Positions 34,142 to 45,705 of a stretch of 64,000 nucleotides of DNA are shown piece by piece (positions within the stretch are counted from its first letter, which is position 1; every line of letters begins with the position of its first letter). The position numbers and the translations under genes were made by a program. The notes under the pieces were generated by a model, which had not been told where the DNA came from, did no database searches, and saw only the letters and a list, made by a program, of their open reading frames with translations. The stretch comes from Amanita rubescens (taxonomy: Eukaryota; Basidiomycota; Agaricomycetes; Agaricales; Amanitaceae): positions 1 to 64,000 of the forward strand of contig WION01000014.1 of assembly GCA_015039365.1 (NCBI GenBank), read 5' to 3'.

Positions 34142-37130
34142 CTACAACTCATCGTGCTCCTGTTTCGTATTCCTCTCCTCTCCTGCCTTCGCACTCCCAC
34201 TCGTCCTCGTCTTTTTAACCTTGGGAACCCTTCTCCGAACTAATCTCTGCAAGTGCTGCTCAAGCACCTTGGCACGCGCCTTCATCTCTGTCATCTCAAT
34301 CATTGGATCTTCATACGACTTGACTTTTTTCTGCTTCTCTACCCACTCATTCAACCACCCCTCATGCTTTCGCAAAGTCTTTTCTAGTCCCTCTAACTCA
34401 TCCTTTGTCCACTTAGAGGGTTGTCCCGCCTCTTCTTCAGCAGTTAAATTCTGCCGCGCTTCTTGCAGGAATAATCGCGTGCTCCAGTTCCACATCTGAC
34501 TGTTATTGAGCGCCTGTGGGAACGCTTCTATCTCTTGGTATCGGTGAATGATCGGTCGTTCCATGGCCTCTAATACTACGCGTTTATCGAGCAGCTGTGA
34601 TGTCTCGGCCAGGTCGCCCATCTCGAACAGCCATGTGAATGAATCGTCCAGTTTCTCAGAAATCGCCTTTCTCTGACTCTTAAGAGCATTTCTTGAATAG
34701 CGTCTCTGTGTTGTAAGGATCGAGTAGGTCGCGTAGTCGATAGAGATATCCCTCGAAAGAATCCCGTGGTTCCTCTCGGCGAACTTTGCTCGCTTCTTCG
34801 GCATCCAATGCACGAAGCCTGACGAACATGAGTTGATGACAGTGACACAGCGTACCACTCACCTGTTACGGGATTCCTTCTTCTCTTCTACTGACATCGG
34901 TTGTATAGATATAGAGTAGGTATTAATGGTCAACGGAATCGTTTGCTCTTTCTGTAAGATCTTTTGGACTTCCGCTAAGGGCGAGGGACTGGGTATTGTT
35001 GCTTCACAGAGCCTGATGGCTCCGCTTCCGCAGAGGAAGATGATGAAGGAGACGCCGCGTCTGAATCAGAATCCGATTTTCTAGGCGGCCGATTAGCGAC
35101 CGATTCCGTTGTTGTGTCTTCAGAGGAACTTGCTGCAAACAGTCCTTTCGGTTTTCCTATCCAATCGTTGGCATACTCCGCAGCCTAGACACCGTACACG
35201 TACCTGTGAGGCTATCATCCTTGATCTCTCCGTACGCAATCGCATCGGACACAGATATAAAGCCAGACTCGGAGAGCGTCACAGTAGTTTTAACAACTGG
35301 ATCAACGACTCCCAACTCGGTCAAATTCGCGATAGCTTCAGCAACTCCAACGATTTCCGCCTCGAGTATGCGTTAAGGGAAGTCACTGCAATGTAATGAG
35401 TAATTCATCAGAGTTCACCGGCTAAGATCAACGTACGGTGCAACATCCTTGTAATCAAGACTGATTGTGAAGTCGTCCCTTCTCTTGAATGTCATCGTCT
35501 TTTTCGTGCCCACCCTAGATCCAGCAGGGAAGACAAGGGTCGTGATTGTGCGAGGCTTGCCCGAGGTAGTAGTGGATCCTGCAGAGTAGGATGCTTGCAC
35601 GTCATGCGTTGCCATGTCGGATACTTTCATGTTCTTTGTCCTGAACTGCGCGCTTAGACTTGCACCGCGAAGCGCAGCACCTATAGACAACATTGGTTAG
35701 CTTATTGCTGAAGCATCGGGAACAGATACTGACCAAGGACGGCTGCTTCATCGGCATTGACGTTTTGGGCAATTTTGCTTCTGTGGGCGAATAGGTAAGC
35801 TTGGAACGGGGATAAAGAGAAGGTAGGACATACTCCCCGACAGCTCCTCTTATGGCAGCCTGAATCATCGGCGTTCGCGAGGCACCACCAGTCAAAATAA
35901 CAGATGACACGTCGTTCTACCAAGCCTTGTTGGCAAAGTGAAGAAAACATCAGAAAGACATTACTTACCATCGTCAAACCTGCACTAGCCACCGCGTCGT
36001 TCGCAAATCGCCCCTTCATATCATCGCACGACTTCTCGAACATTTCCCTCGTCACCTCGGTCTTCAAATCTAAATCCCAAGCGATACTCTCGACCTAATC
36101 CAAAAAAAACATCAGAACACCAACGCAGACCTGACTGGCATGTAATTCCTCACCTGTGCAATAGCATCCGAATTCGCGCTCAGGATCACCTTGACGCACC
36201 CAGCTTCTTTCCAAAGCTTCGCCATCCCCTTCGCGTCCTGACGAAGATCCATCCCATCCTTGGCATTAAAACTCCCTCATCCGCCTATCCCACCCATCCG
36301 CCTATCATACCCAACACCCATAACCGTCACCTGCGGCCCCTCCACGCCAGAAGACCAGCGCTCCCCTTCTTCCCATTCCCATCCAAACTCCCCGTCGAAA
36401 ACTGCACGACCGTCGCCCTAATCGACGACGCGCCCGCGTCGTATATCACATGAACCTCCGGCTTTGCAAACGTCCTCGTATAGCGTAGTTCACCGCAACA
36501 GCCGTTCCGTCATTGATCAACGCAAGAGTTTTGAGCCCCGCGATCTCGATGGCGTCCACCATCGCGTCCCGCTCAAATTGGGTATAGAAAGGGGGCACAG
36601 TGACGATCACGTCTCGCACTTTTTCACCGTCGGCGTAGCTCTCGGCGAGATGCTTCACGTACGAAAGTTGCATTGCGATCAGGTCCTCCGCCATGAATGG
36701 TTCCCCGGAGGACGGCAGAAGACTGACGGTTTTGCGGGAGGTAGGAGAGAGGGCAAGTCTGTATTTGTCTATAGAACCGTGTTATTTCCGAGTCGTATGT
36801 AACGCCTTGAAGGTATTTCACGTATGAAAAAGAGTCTTGAGGGAATCGAGCAGCCTAGTGAAGATTAGAAGGTTAGTATTTTTTTGGGGAGTAGATGAGC
36901 GACGGACGAGGTTGAATGCCTTGACCGAAAACCCGGTCATCCCTTTTCCATCCTACGGAAGCTTGGATCTTCCTTTTCGAGTCCTTGTTGAGGAGAACGT
37001 CAAATGGAGTGCCAGGTTTTACGAGCGAAGCTTTAATCCATTCCGAGCCGTAGTCGACGGCTAAAATGGCCGCGAGGGCCGATTGGGTATTAAAAGAAGT
37101 GGTAAGAGGGCGAAAAGCCGCATGTGCTGT
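34142..37130 (-). pseudogene. broken LHS1/HYOU1-type ER Hsp70 gene
   Basis: Hsp70 blocks in order are AAILAVDYGSEWIKASLVKP, AARFPQDSFSYVKYLQG, GLKTLALINDGTAVAVNYA, VTVMGVGYDR, KDGMDLRQDAKGMAKLWKEA, VILTGGASRTPMIQAAIRG, and a C-terminus KQEHDEL. The HDEL end and the lid composition identify the ER Hsp110/Grp170 class (Lhs1), a nucleotide-exchange partner of BiP. Lesions: the leader (MRLFALLPLLLI) and the first domain are in different frames; a shift lies after RVFG; the VTVMGVGYDR segment has lost sequence around a short repeat (36281-36305) with a stop; a shift lies near 35.0 kb; and a TAA interrupts KKCS near 34.68 kb with a 2-base loss after it. The middle exons are clean. A working copy is presumably elsewhere. 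Confidence 0.75.
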
Positions 37131-37837
37131 TGAGTAAGATAGGTTAGTTGGTTGAAGGAAATCCGGTCATCGACAACGGTCGAGCACTTGAAATCTGTGT
37201 CGTGGCGGACAAGAGTCCCGTAGCATGGTTAACTCGTATTTTCACAGGGCAGCTCAATCCTTCGAACTCGAGTTCGCTGCATCAGCAGCCCGAGGCAGGG
37301 GTAAGGGGAGTGTGGGAGAGTAACACATCACGACGTCGAATTTCGACGCGTCTTTTGACACTTCCCTTTTCGAGCGTCGCATTTCCGCCGTCCCTCAATA
37401 TCTTCCTCACCCTCCGCATCACCCGGAAAATCAGCTGATGTACGTCATGACCAGTAACGTTGCCAGGTGGCACCTTCTGCGATCAGTATGGTCATGCATT
37501 TGCGGCCATTTTTGTGCTCGCAATGTAATTTACCAGTCCCGGACTGACGGGTTTGCATTGACGATTTTTGACAGGTGCTAGAAGCCTTAAAACAATGGAT
37601 AGAACCATTCCTGCGGGAATGCGCAACTTGCTAATCCCGCCTCCGTAATCTCCAAACAGGTCTGTTCCATTCATGTCGCCTCCGTCCTCCGCGCCCTTCC
37701 ATCAATCTTCGCTATTACACATTATTCAGCATTTAATCATAGCTCTTTTTCTACGTGAAATGCACCTGAACCTCTGACTCGTCCAAAGCATCAGAGAGTC
37801 GTGCATCCACTAGTCGCTTGCGACTCACCTGCTCACT
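37131..37837. other. intergenic, nothing recognised
   Basis: Upstream of the LHS1-like relic. No supported gene, repeat or RNA was seen. Confidence 0.4.
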
Positions 37838-38400
37838 CCCAAGGTTTTGAAGCTGGTGGAAAGAATGAGTTAGATATTGTTACAGAGTTTATTGAGATAA
37901 TTCCACAGCAATGAAACTGGGTATTTCAAATAGCAGATGCAGGGCTGAAACATCTCCAGAATTAAATGTTTTGTGTTTCATGGAAGATGAAGTTGCTCCC
38001 TTCATACTGATACATATGTATGTAATCTGATGCTCAATATCATGTGTACTTTCTTAATAATTTAATATGAATTAGTAGTGAATACATGATATCAATTTAA
38101 CTCACCTCAATTGATGGTTGACATGGGTCTCAGAGTCATCAGGTGATAGTCTTTCACCTAAAAGATTTTGCAGACAGAGAAACTTTGATGTGACAGCAAG
38201 ACTGACCACTCTTATCATACATATATGATGTGGCTCTGTTCCCTTTGCTACACCACAAACCTTCTCAAGAATGGTAGTCTTGCCTGCATTAGGCCTTCCC
38301 ATGACAAGAATATGAAAATGGGAACACTTGTATTGTTCCCTAGTATCTGCACCAACTTCTTTCACATTTAGATCTGTCACACATTCTTTAAACTTTGACC
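37838..38400. pseudogene. inverted relic of a P-loop GTPase gene
   Basis: On the minus strand, 38400-38217 encodes HFHILVMGRPNAGKTTILEK, closely matching exon 2 of the GTPase at 11.9 kb. Further exon-like pieces match its exons 3 and 4 (DSETHVNHQ, HDIEHQITY, GSNFIFHET down to about 37960). The continuation of that exon (SQGFEAGGKNELDIVTEFIE) is instead on the plus strand at about 37842-37900. An inversion breakpoint therefore falls inside the G3-like motif. No G4 motif or C-terminal part is present. The piece is nearly CG-free, like the intact gene. Confidence 0.75.
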
Positions 38401-38475
38401 AGTTGATATGCTAGTGGGTATGACTTACAGGATAGTACAGGTGCACTGGCAATATCAGCCATTGGGGGCATTACT

Positions 38476-40531
38476 TAAGACACACATTGCACATCTCAAA
38501 ACTGTCTTAATATACTTAAATTTACTTAAGTTGTACAAGTAGTTTAAGTCCAATATAACTGTCACTCAAGTCAGACCACAAATTCCTGATGGCCAGTTTG
38601 GCAGTTATATACTACAACTTGTGTAAATTCACTATGAATATAAATATTCACAGCCCTCTATTTTAGAGTGACATGCAACATGTTTGGATAGATCTATTAC
38701 CACAAGTTTCACAAGACCAATTTCTTCAAATGCTGTCAAATCTTTCACCTGCTGTAACAGTTTGAGATATGACTGAGATCTATCACTGGGTTCAGGCCAA
38801 GTACCCATGATAATCTTGATTATCTTCAGACTGGGGAACATGCACCTTAACTTGTGAAGAAGATTTGGGGATTCAAAAAATCCTAGGCATGACAAATCTT
38901 CTAACAAATCTTGATAGGGAGTGATCCTGAGCCAATATTCCTCTAAAGTATTTGGAGAAGGAAGAGCCAGTAACATCTTCCACATGGCCACAAAATGAGG
39001 CTGTTGAAGGGGATCCAGTGGAAATGTAAAGTATACAATGCGAACATTGATGCATTGGGTGAGTTGAGCAGGGTCCAAATAAAGTGGTAATCCATCTGTT
39101 GAAAGCCTCAGATGTCATATGTTCAACATGAAAATATGCATACCATGCATTTGCAGGCTGGAAGTAGTAAGGAAATATTCATTGAAGAAGATGAAAAGTT
39201 GCTCTATACAATGGCCCATGTGATGTAAAAATCTCCGGGTCAAATGAACATGTTTATCATAAGGTCGGATATGGAATGTCTGGACCATAATATTGACACC
39301 TGGGTTAATTGATGGATCCAATACATCTCCTAGAAGTGCAAGCGAGATGTTATCGAGCATCCTGAACTGGAAAGAGCGAGGAAATATGGATAAATGGCGG
39401 GAGAGGTTTGGCTTTTCGAGGTATTTGAATTTCAGCTTTCGGAAGGCAAAGGTTTTTATAGAAGGTGGAAGTCGGCTGAAAAACATCTTGGTTTCTCCCC
39501 GGAGCCAGTAACCCACACCGTCCAGCTGCAGATCTTGCAAGTTCAAGTGGAAGATAACTTCCAGAACTGGAGGTGGTACAACCTTCCATCCAATTTTCGA
39601 CATCTCATGTGCCGATATGCTTAGTGACTTGATGTTACAGAGGTTTGATGCAACTTGCATAGGGTCCCATTTTTTACGATAACGGAAACGGTGGTGGAAC
39701 ACATCCTGGAGGTGGATTTCTTTAACGGCCAAAGTAAAGCTGGTCCATGGCGCACCAGCATGGCGCAAAAACCGGTCAAAAGTTTTGTGGTTGGTGAACT
39801 CGAGGGAAGAAAACAGACAACGTCGGGTTTTCACAAGGGCTCGTCTGCAAACGAGGCCAAGGGAAAGCAATGTCAATTTGTCATCAAGATTATCGATGAT
39901 CTCGTCGAGAATCTCTGGAGGGAACACTGGGACGGGGTGGTTGACTGTGAGCATGATGGCCGGAAGCATACACAGCGCCGATTGTAAAGAGTCTCGGTTC
40001 AAGTTGTTCCGTCGTTAGGAGGCGAAAGCCTTGAAAGGGGTCACCGGATATGTTCAAGGATCCCAATCAGCGGGCCCAGTCATATGGCAAGAAGGGGAAA
40101 AGGGGGGTAGTATCAGACGTACGAAAAACTCCTTAATACTATCTAACTGTTAATGTGATTAAAAAAGCATAATATAACGTGTATTGCTGATAGAGACTAC
40201 GAGGACTCGGATGGCATACTCATTGACATGTTGTGGTCCCATAGGACGTTTGCTCAATTAGTGGCAGAGAGGTGATATCCGGACGACAAATGCACGCCCT
40301 GCTCGACGGTCTGCGTGCTGATCGTTCGGCTGTGATGAGTGGAACATGGTGTACATTCAGCCCATGTTTGCACGCACGCATCAGAGCGCGCCTACATCTT
40401 TCGATCGAATCCGCCCCTTTTCCCACTTTGTAAGTTCATGCTGACCAAAAAGGATGCCAAGTGCTTACCACCTTGAAGCTGCCCTCACGAATCACGCAGT
40501 TGCTACGACGTCCTCCTTCCCCGACAACCTG
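38476..40531. repeat. segmental duplication, copy B (partner 31205-33254)
   Basis: Direct repeat of copy A with scattered substitutions and a few 1-7 base indels, for example in the short tracts near 38510-38550 and 40345-40370. Both copies end at the same CCTTCCCCGACAACCTG. The insertion context differs: copy B follows the GTPase relic. Confidence 0.92.
38632..40002 (-). CDS. F-box protein, copy B
   Basis: Same two-exon structure as copy A: 40002-39144 and 39095-38632, 440 aa, both frames open. The F-box is identical except Lys-Leu for Lys-Ser (DNLDDKLTLL). Other changes are scattered and mostly conservative (HRAGAP/RHAGAP, DALQQPH/DPLQQPH, RFPNLKI/MFPSLKI). Preservation of both reading frames after duplication suggests both are expressed or the event is recent. 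The upstream 0.5 kb is also duplicated, so the copies probably share a promoter. Confidence 0.8.
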
Positions 40532-40963
40532 CGTCCGAGTCAGTGACGTGCGTTACGATCGCTCTTTGTCTTCGCGCTCCCACAGAACCAAAACGAATGA
40601 ATGCGAAAGAATTGAACGGAATGGATAGTGCTATCAAATGATTTCAAATCCTGACACGGACCCCAGAAACTTCCGCTACGTGACGAATCTCGCTTTTTCG
40701 GACGAACGTCTTGCGCTTGCCCCATCTAGTAGGAAAACCGCCACATTACAATCTACCTGGTGCTGGTAATCGCTAATTATCCCCTCTAGAAAAGATTCAA
40801 ATGGCATAGCACCCTTCGAGACCAGTATTAGTATGAGGTAATCAGAACTTCACCAGCGCATCACCAAAAACATGACTGGATGGACGTTGTTCACCTTTCC
40901 GATGAAGAAGCCATGTTCATGTACAACAAAGAGATACGGCAGAAGTAACCATCGAGACATGAA
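40532..40963. other. intergenic
   Basis: Between duplication copy B and the membrane protein gene. No supported feature was seen. Confidence 0.4.
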
Positions 40964-42022
40964 TCATAGTCTTTCTATCGGCGGATTTGCTTCCGGTGCC
41001 CTCTCTGAAGCATCTTGTCCACGCTCCAAAACCTCTTCCGATTCGTTGGCGACCCCCGGTGCAGCAGTTCGGTCGAGTCCATCCCTATCATTGGCCTCTG
41101 CTGCAGCTCTCAATCGGCCCATCATTATTGCCCCGTCCAACGCCATCTCCAAATCCATGTATTTCGGAGGTCCCCCGTACCTATCGTACGCGGGCAACGC
41201 ATCCTTATCATCCAACGAATGCTGGTCTGGATCCCGTCCGCTATCCAGCCTGCGACCTTGTTCGTCAACGCCCACAGCCCTAGTTCTTCGTGTTCCCGTA
41301 TGGTAACCAAATGGAAAGTACGATAACGGTATGTGACGTAAGTCAGGGGAGAGATGCTGAGATGCGGTGATAGGATACCGAACATCGTCGAATACGGATG
41401 GGTTTTGGAAAGATGTATCATCATCGAGGTCGTAATGCGGTCGTAGGCGGGACCGAGAATAGGACCGGGCTGGGAAGACTAACGAGCTTCCGGAGCGGGC
41501 ATATATGCTGGATGAGCTGGATCGAGGGGAAGAAGACCACCTGAATCGGAAAAAGTTAGAGAGAGGTTGGTTGTTTCGTCGTAGATAATAAAATCTGAAT
41601 GGTCGAAAATGGTACGGTTTAGTAATGCATTGCGTAAGAAAAGTAAAGTTAGACAGTACCGTCGGAGCAAGATGAAAAGTATGATAATGAGCACAAGTGC
41701 GAGGACAACGTATCCGACTATGTTCTTGGCGTGCAATGAGGTGAACGATGTAGAAGACAAAAAGTAGAATGCTGCTAACCTTGGCTAGATTACGGTTTGC
41801 CTCTTCCGGATCCGGGGGTGGGTGGAGGGTGCTTGGTTCAGGGAAAAATGTGAAAGTATTAGTGGGGGAAGAACTCGTAGAAGGCATTGCTCGACTGGAG
41901 GATGCAGAGGCAGTGTTTGTCGTGGTTGATGAATGGGGAGGAGTGGTGGACTGCACAGCAGCAGCACCGAAAATAGCCCTGTGTTGAACCGGCGGCGGCA
42001 AGGTCATAGTAGCATCGATCAA
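40964..42022 (-). CDS. single-pass membrane protein of unknown function
   Basis: Exon 1 (from 42022, MIDATMTLPPPVQHRAI) is Ser/Thr/Pro-rich and ends EEANRNLAK. Exon 2 encodes a membrane helix (NIVGYVVLALVLIIILFILL) followed by RR. Exon 3 encodes a long cytosolic tail with DEQGRRLDSGRDPDQHSLDD and KDALPAYDRYGGPPKYMDLE, ending EANPPIERL at 40964. The PAYD..GGPPKY motif is common in uncharacterised Agaricomycete type I membrane proteins; Pro-rich PPxY-like sequences may bind WW domains of ubiquitin ligases (inference). The joins are phase-consistent (AAG/GTTAGC...CAAG/AAC; CG/GTACTG...TCAG/GTGG). A start a few residues downstream (MTLPPP) is equally possible. Confidence 0.65.
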   Translation of the reverse strand: MIDATMTLPPPVQHRAIFGAAAVQSTTPPHSSTTTNTASASSSRAMPSTSSSPTNTFTFFPEPSTLHPPPDPEEANRNLAKVSSILLFVFYIVHLIARQEHSRIRCPRTCAHYHTFHLAPTVLSNFTFLTQCITKPYHFRPFRFYYLRRNNQPLSNFFRFRWSSSPRSSSSSIYARSGSSLVFPARSYSRSRLRPHYDLDDDTSFQNPSVFDDVRYPITASQHLSPDLRHIPLSYFPFGYHTGTRRTRAVGVDEQGRRLDSGRDPDQHSLDDKDALPAYDRYGGPPKYMDLEMALDGAIMMGRLRAAAEANDRDGLDRTAAPGVANESEEVLERGQDASERAPEANPPIERL

Positions 42023-43749
42023 CTTGGCAGAGAATAATCGTAGTGGAGCGCAGCACGCTATAGATGCGCCGTGGCTTAGGAAGGGGGTTAGAACGTGGGA
42101 TGAGGGCGTGTAGGGAAAATACGGATCGGAGGGAGAGGGTTAATTGCAGTATGCTCACCTTATAACCGAGTATAGGAGACGACTCGGTTCGATCACATCG
42201 TGTAAAGGAGAATTAAAGTTTCTCGGCAGCAGCCGTAGGCCTCAATTCGTCCAGCTCAATGGTTACTCCTGACAAGGATCTACCGTGTCAAAACGGCCCT
42301 GCCAAGCACCATAAGCGTTCAGGTTCCCGGTTGCGGTTCCAGTGGGGGTTGTCTGTTTATTTGATATTTGATGATATTTATGGTTGATTGCGTCCTATAT
42401 TACCTTCTCTCATGCGTCCCACGCTATTGCTGCAGAAGTCGGGGCGCTCAGCCTGGAAAGGTGCATTCCTCCCCCGTTCCTCACTCATTTTCATAAACTC
42501 GGAAACACAGGCCCGTACTTTGTCACATTTCCTAACCTTCGGGAGGCACTCACGAATCATGTGCCGATTCAAACAAAAGCCCGATCGTGCACCATCCTGC
42601 CTAACTTTGTAGGGTGAGTGAGTAGTGGGTATGTTACCTTGTCAATAGCTTGACAGCATCCCTTGATAGTATTCGTTTTATGGTACATAATGGGAAGGAC
42701 TATGTGCCAGTGCTCGTTACGCAAGACATGGTAGGACACAAGCTTGGCGAGTTTTCGCACACGAAAAAGAGGTTTAGCTTCAAGTGAGTAAAGAAAAACA
42801 ATGTATGCAGAATTTTTCGCTGATTTTCGAACGACAGGGGGTCAAAAGGACGGTTGTAGATTCGCAAACGCAAACGTAGATTTTATCATTATACACGGTA
42901 TTTTATCCCCCGGTCCCGCTCGGCACGCCTTATCAGTCGCTGTATGCCAAACAGCACATTATGTATTCGTATCGTTTCTCCCCCCACTACCACACGTCCA
43001 AATTTGGGAGGCTATTATCAAGTCCCCGCCTTCTTCATGTCAGTCAAGCTTTTGATCTACTTCGGTGAAACGGCCGGCAGATGCATACTTGAGCCCCTTG
43101 ATACCTATGCTGGCCGCCATCCTTTCTTAGCCAAGACCAAAATGGGCGCGTTCAGCCAATGGACGAGATCCTTGAATAGTACCCCTGAACTCAGAGTCTC
43201 ATTCCTCCTCTCTAGTTTCAACGCATTTCTCATTACCTGTTGTAGGTCAATGTTATGCATCCCACGATAGTCGTTTCAACTAAAACAACCGATTTATATA
43301 GCCGGCAAATCCCAACAATAACATATTATATAGTCACGGCACATGTCCTTCAAACAGGGACTTTGCCCGATCAATGTTCCAGAATGAAGGAACGTTCTCA
43401 TCCCCATTCACTCGTCCATCATATGACGTAAAAAAGGATACTCTGCGGAGACATCCTCTGCAAATCTGGCACAACGCCAACGCGGTTGATCTTCGAAGTT
43501 AATCATAATCGCCAATCACCAATCGTCAAGTGTTGTATAATTCAATTGTATCAAACACCCTCAATATCAGATAGACGCGCTAGATCATACGGCATCTTCT
43601 GGATGAGAACCTTATTTTGTACGAACAATTACTACTGTTCTTCGTAGAAGCACGATCAGATAACGGAGAGCCTTCTATGGATAAAAGACTAATCCTTCCA
43701 TTAGGAGCATTTTGAACCCCCCATTTTATACCACTGCCCTTTATCCGAT
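42023..43749. other. intergenic, weak ORFs only
   Basis: About 1.7 kb with several short frames on both strands (for example 42378-42617 and 42801-43270). None shows a domain or a convincing splice chain. No RNA gene was recognised. Confidence 0.35.
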
Positions 43750-43997
43750 ATGCCTTTCTTCCAAGGCGCGACCGATTTCAAGCTTGAAAACAGCGAGCTC
43801 AATGATGTCGCTGGTAATATGACTAGGAACGTCACGACTACCACCACGAACAACACCGACTCTAATAATGTCGCTCACGGGTCCAACATTAGTAAAGGGA
43901 ACACCGTGACACAGAATACTACGGCTGGTGAGTCGATGGGTTTATGATGAGGTTCTCGGCTAATTTAGTTGTTGCAGGACCTGCTAGCGGCAATTAG
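43750..43997 (+). CDS. small Asn/Thr-rich protein with FFxGAxxF motif
   Basis: Exon 1 (43750-43927) and exon 2 (43978-43997) are joined by a GTGAGT...GCAG intron to give 65 aa. The N-terminus MPFFQGATDFKLENSELNDV, continuing AGNMTRN, matches a motif (FFxGAxxFxIxxSxFNDVAGN) that recurs in Agaricomycetes at the N-terminus of NLR-like proteins and as stand-alone small proteins. The rest is a low-complexity Thr/Asn stretch ending NTTAGPASGN. There is no signal peptide. It could be a solo version of a signalling motif; that is inference. Confidence 0.55.
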
Positions 43998-45705
43998 ATT
44001 TACTTTGCTCGAATGACGAGGCTTGATGGTATGTTTCTATCCTGGCTGACGTTGAGAAGCAGACCATTAACATTAGTGTAGGTTACCTGTGCATTCTGTG
44101 ATTAAGCAGTTCGATGTGTGTAGGATAACCAGTATCGCGCTGTTGAATCATCGTATCGCCAGTAAACAGTGACTTCACGCGCTCTGTCTTCTATGCCAAT
44201 CTTGAAATCTTTATGATCGCTTTCATGCCATATAGATGAAGTGCTGAGTAAGCATGAGCGTCGAGGCCTGTAGGAGTCCACAACGTTCATTGTGAGGCTT
44301 TAAGTTGAGCTGATCAGCGTGATGTACAGAGATTAAAATTCCTTACCGGTTCGCACGGACAGAACCTTATCGATTTATCTGAAAATGAAGAAATTGCGGC
44401 ATCTTTGAATTCAATAGCATCAAGTTTAATTATCAGAAAAACGCGACACATCATAACCTTATCTGAGCCTATACCTGGGCCTAAAGTTTAGACAACCTGT
44501 GTATGATCACCTGCCAAGGCCCAACAGCAACTTTGAATTCAAAGGCATCTGTGCGCAATCGCGACATCGTGGCATGAAACTCTAGGGTCTGACAGTTGAA
44601 GCCTACAACTTGGAATTATCCACAACAGCAACCATGTATCGACATAAAACAAACATTTGATTGAAAATAGAATGTTTAAAATTGCAATGGGCAGCTAAAC
44701 AAATTATATTAAGTAATGTACTACCCCCATTGACGAATTTCGGATTGCTTTGGACGCGCGCTCACAGCCCTGACGTATTGCCGGTAACACCGGCGATCAT
44801 GAGCCCGCTATCATACCTAACGCGCTCTGCGTGCGGTAGGCATCTCTAGGATCGCATTCCTACGTGAATTTCGATTTCTTCAGGATCGCTGGTACCTTAC
44901 ATAGGTTAAGTGCGAGCGTCGAGATCTGTAATAGCCCACAACGTCAACATTCAACGTTTAACTATAAGTCTCGAGCGGGTCAACGGGATCCCTACAGAAT
45001 TTCCGGAATATTTTCCTCCCATTTCAGTTGGCAATGGCACGACGTGGTACATGATCAGAATCATCAGATGCTGCAAGCTGCGTGCATTGATCTGCTCCAC
45101 TTTGCCAGTTCGGAACAACAACAACTTACTTCTCACGTATACAGTACTTGATTGTTACATAACGGTCGCTATCACTCGTTTTTGGTTCAAAGCAAAAGGT
45201 CGGTCCCTTCAAGCACACGCTTCTTCATTGTCGCCTTCGCTGCCGCCTCAGTCTGGCGAAGCTCATCCGGAAAAACCTCTACAGCTTGATCGACCGACAA
45301 TACACGTGACTGGGGGCGTTATTGCGCAGCTTACGCTCATTTTTCCTTCTTTCGTTTTTGGAGCTCCTTGGAAAGGGTGGTCAGCGGCAATTGCAAGGTA
45401 TACTTATCTTGTCTACTCGGGGAAGTGACTAATCAAAGCATGCGTTTTAGGTGCACCGCGGAGACAATTATACCAAACACAATCACTACTAAACCGGCCC
45501 TTTGTTCCCTTGCGCATACTTGACTACTTACAGACTCGGAGCACTGCCCAGCGCAGTGCCTGTCTTCTCCAGCCGTTTCACTTACGTTATATCTCAAATC
45601 ATCTCTCACACATACCATCTACCTGGAAAGCCAAATCTATACCGAATACCAAACCCAACGGCTATCCAAATCGGACATTATTGAATACTAACTAACCAAG
45701 CTGAA
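43998..45705. other. intergenic, weak ORFs only
   Basis: The longest frame (44910-45428, plus) has no recognised domain or clear start context. The stretch seems non-coding or heavily decayed. Confidence 0.35.

Noticed and set aside
26440..37130. Sequencing error as the sole cause of the Munc13-like and LHS1-like lesions
   Set aside because: At least one lesion is in a homopolymer, but lesions also include nonsense substitutions and segment losses, and other long genes in the window are clean. It remains possible for single sites.
44910..45428. 172-codon plus-strand frame
   Set aside because: No domain, signal or splice support; codon use looks like non-coding sequence.
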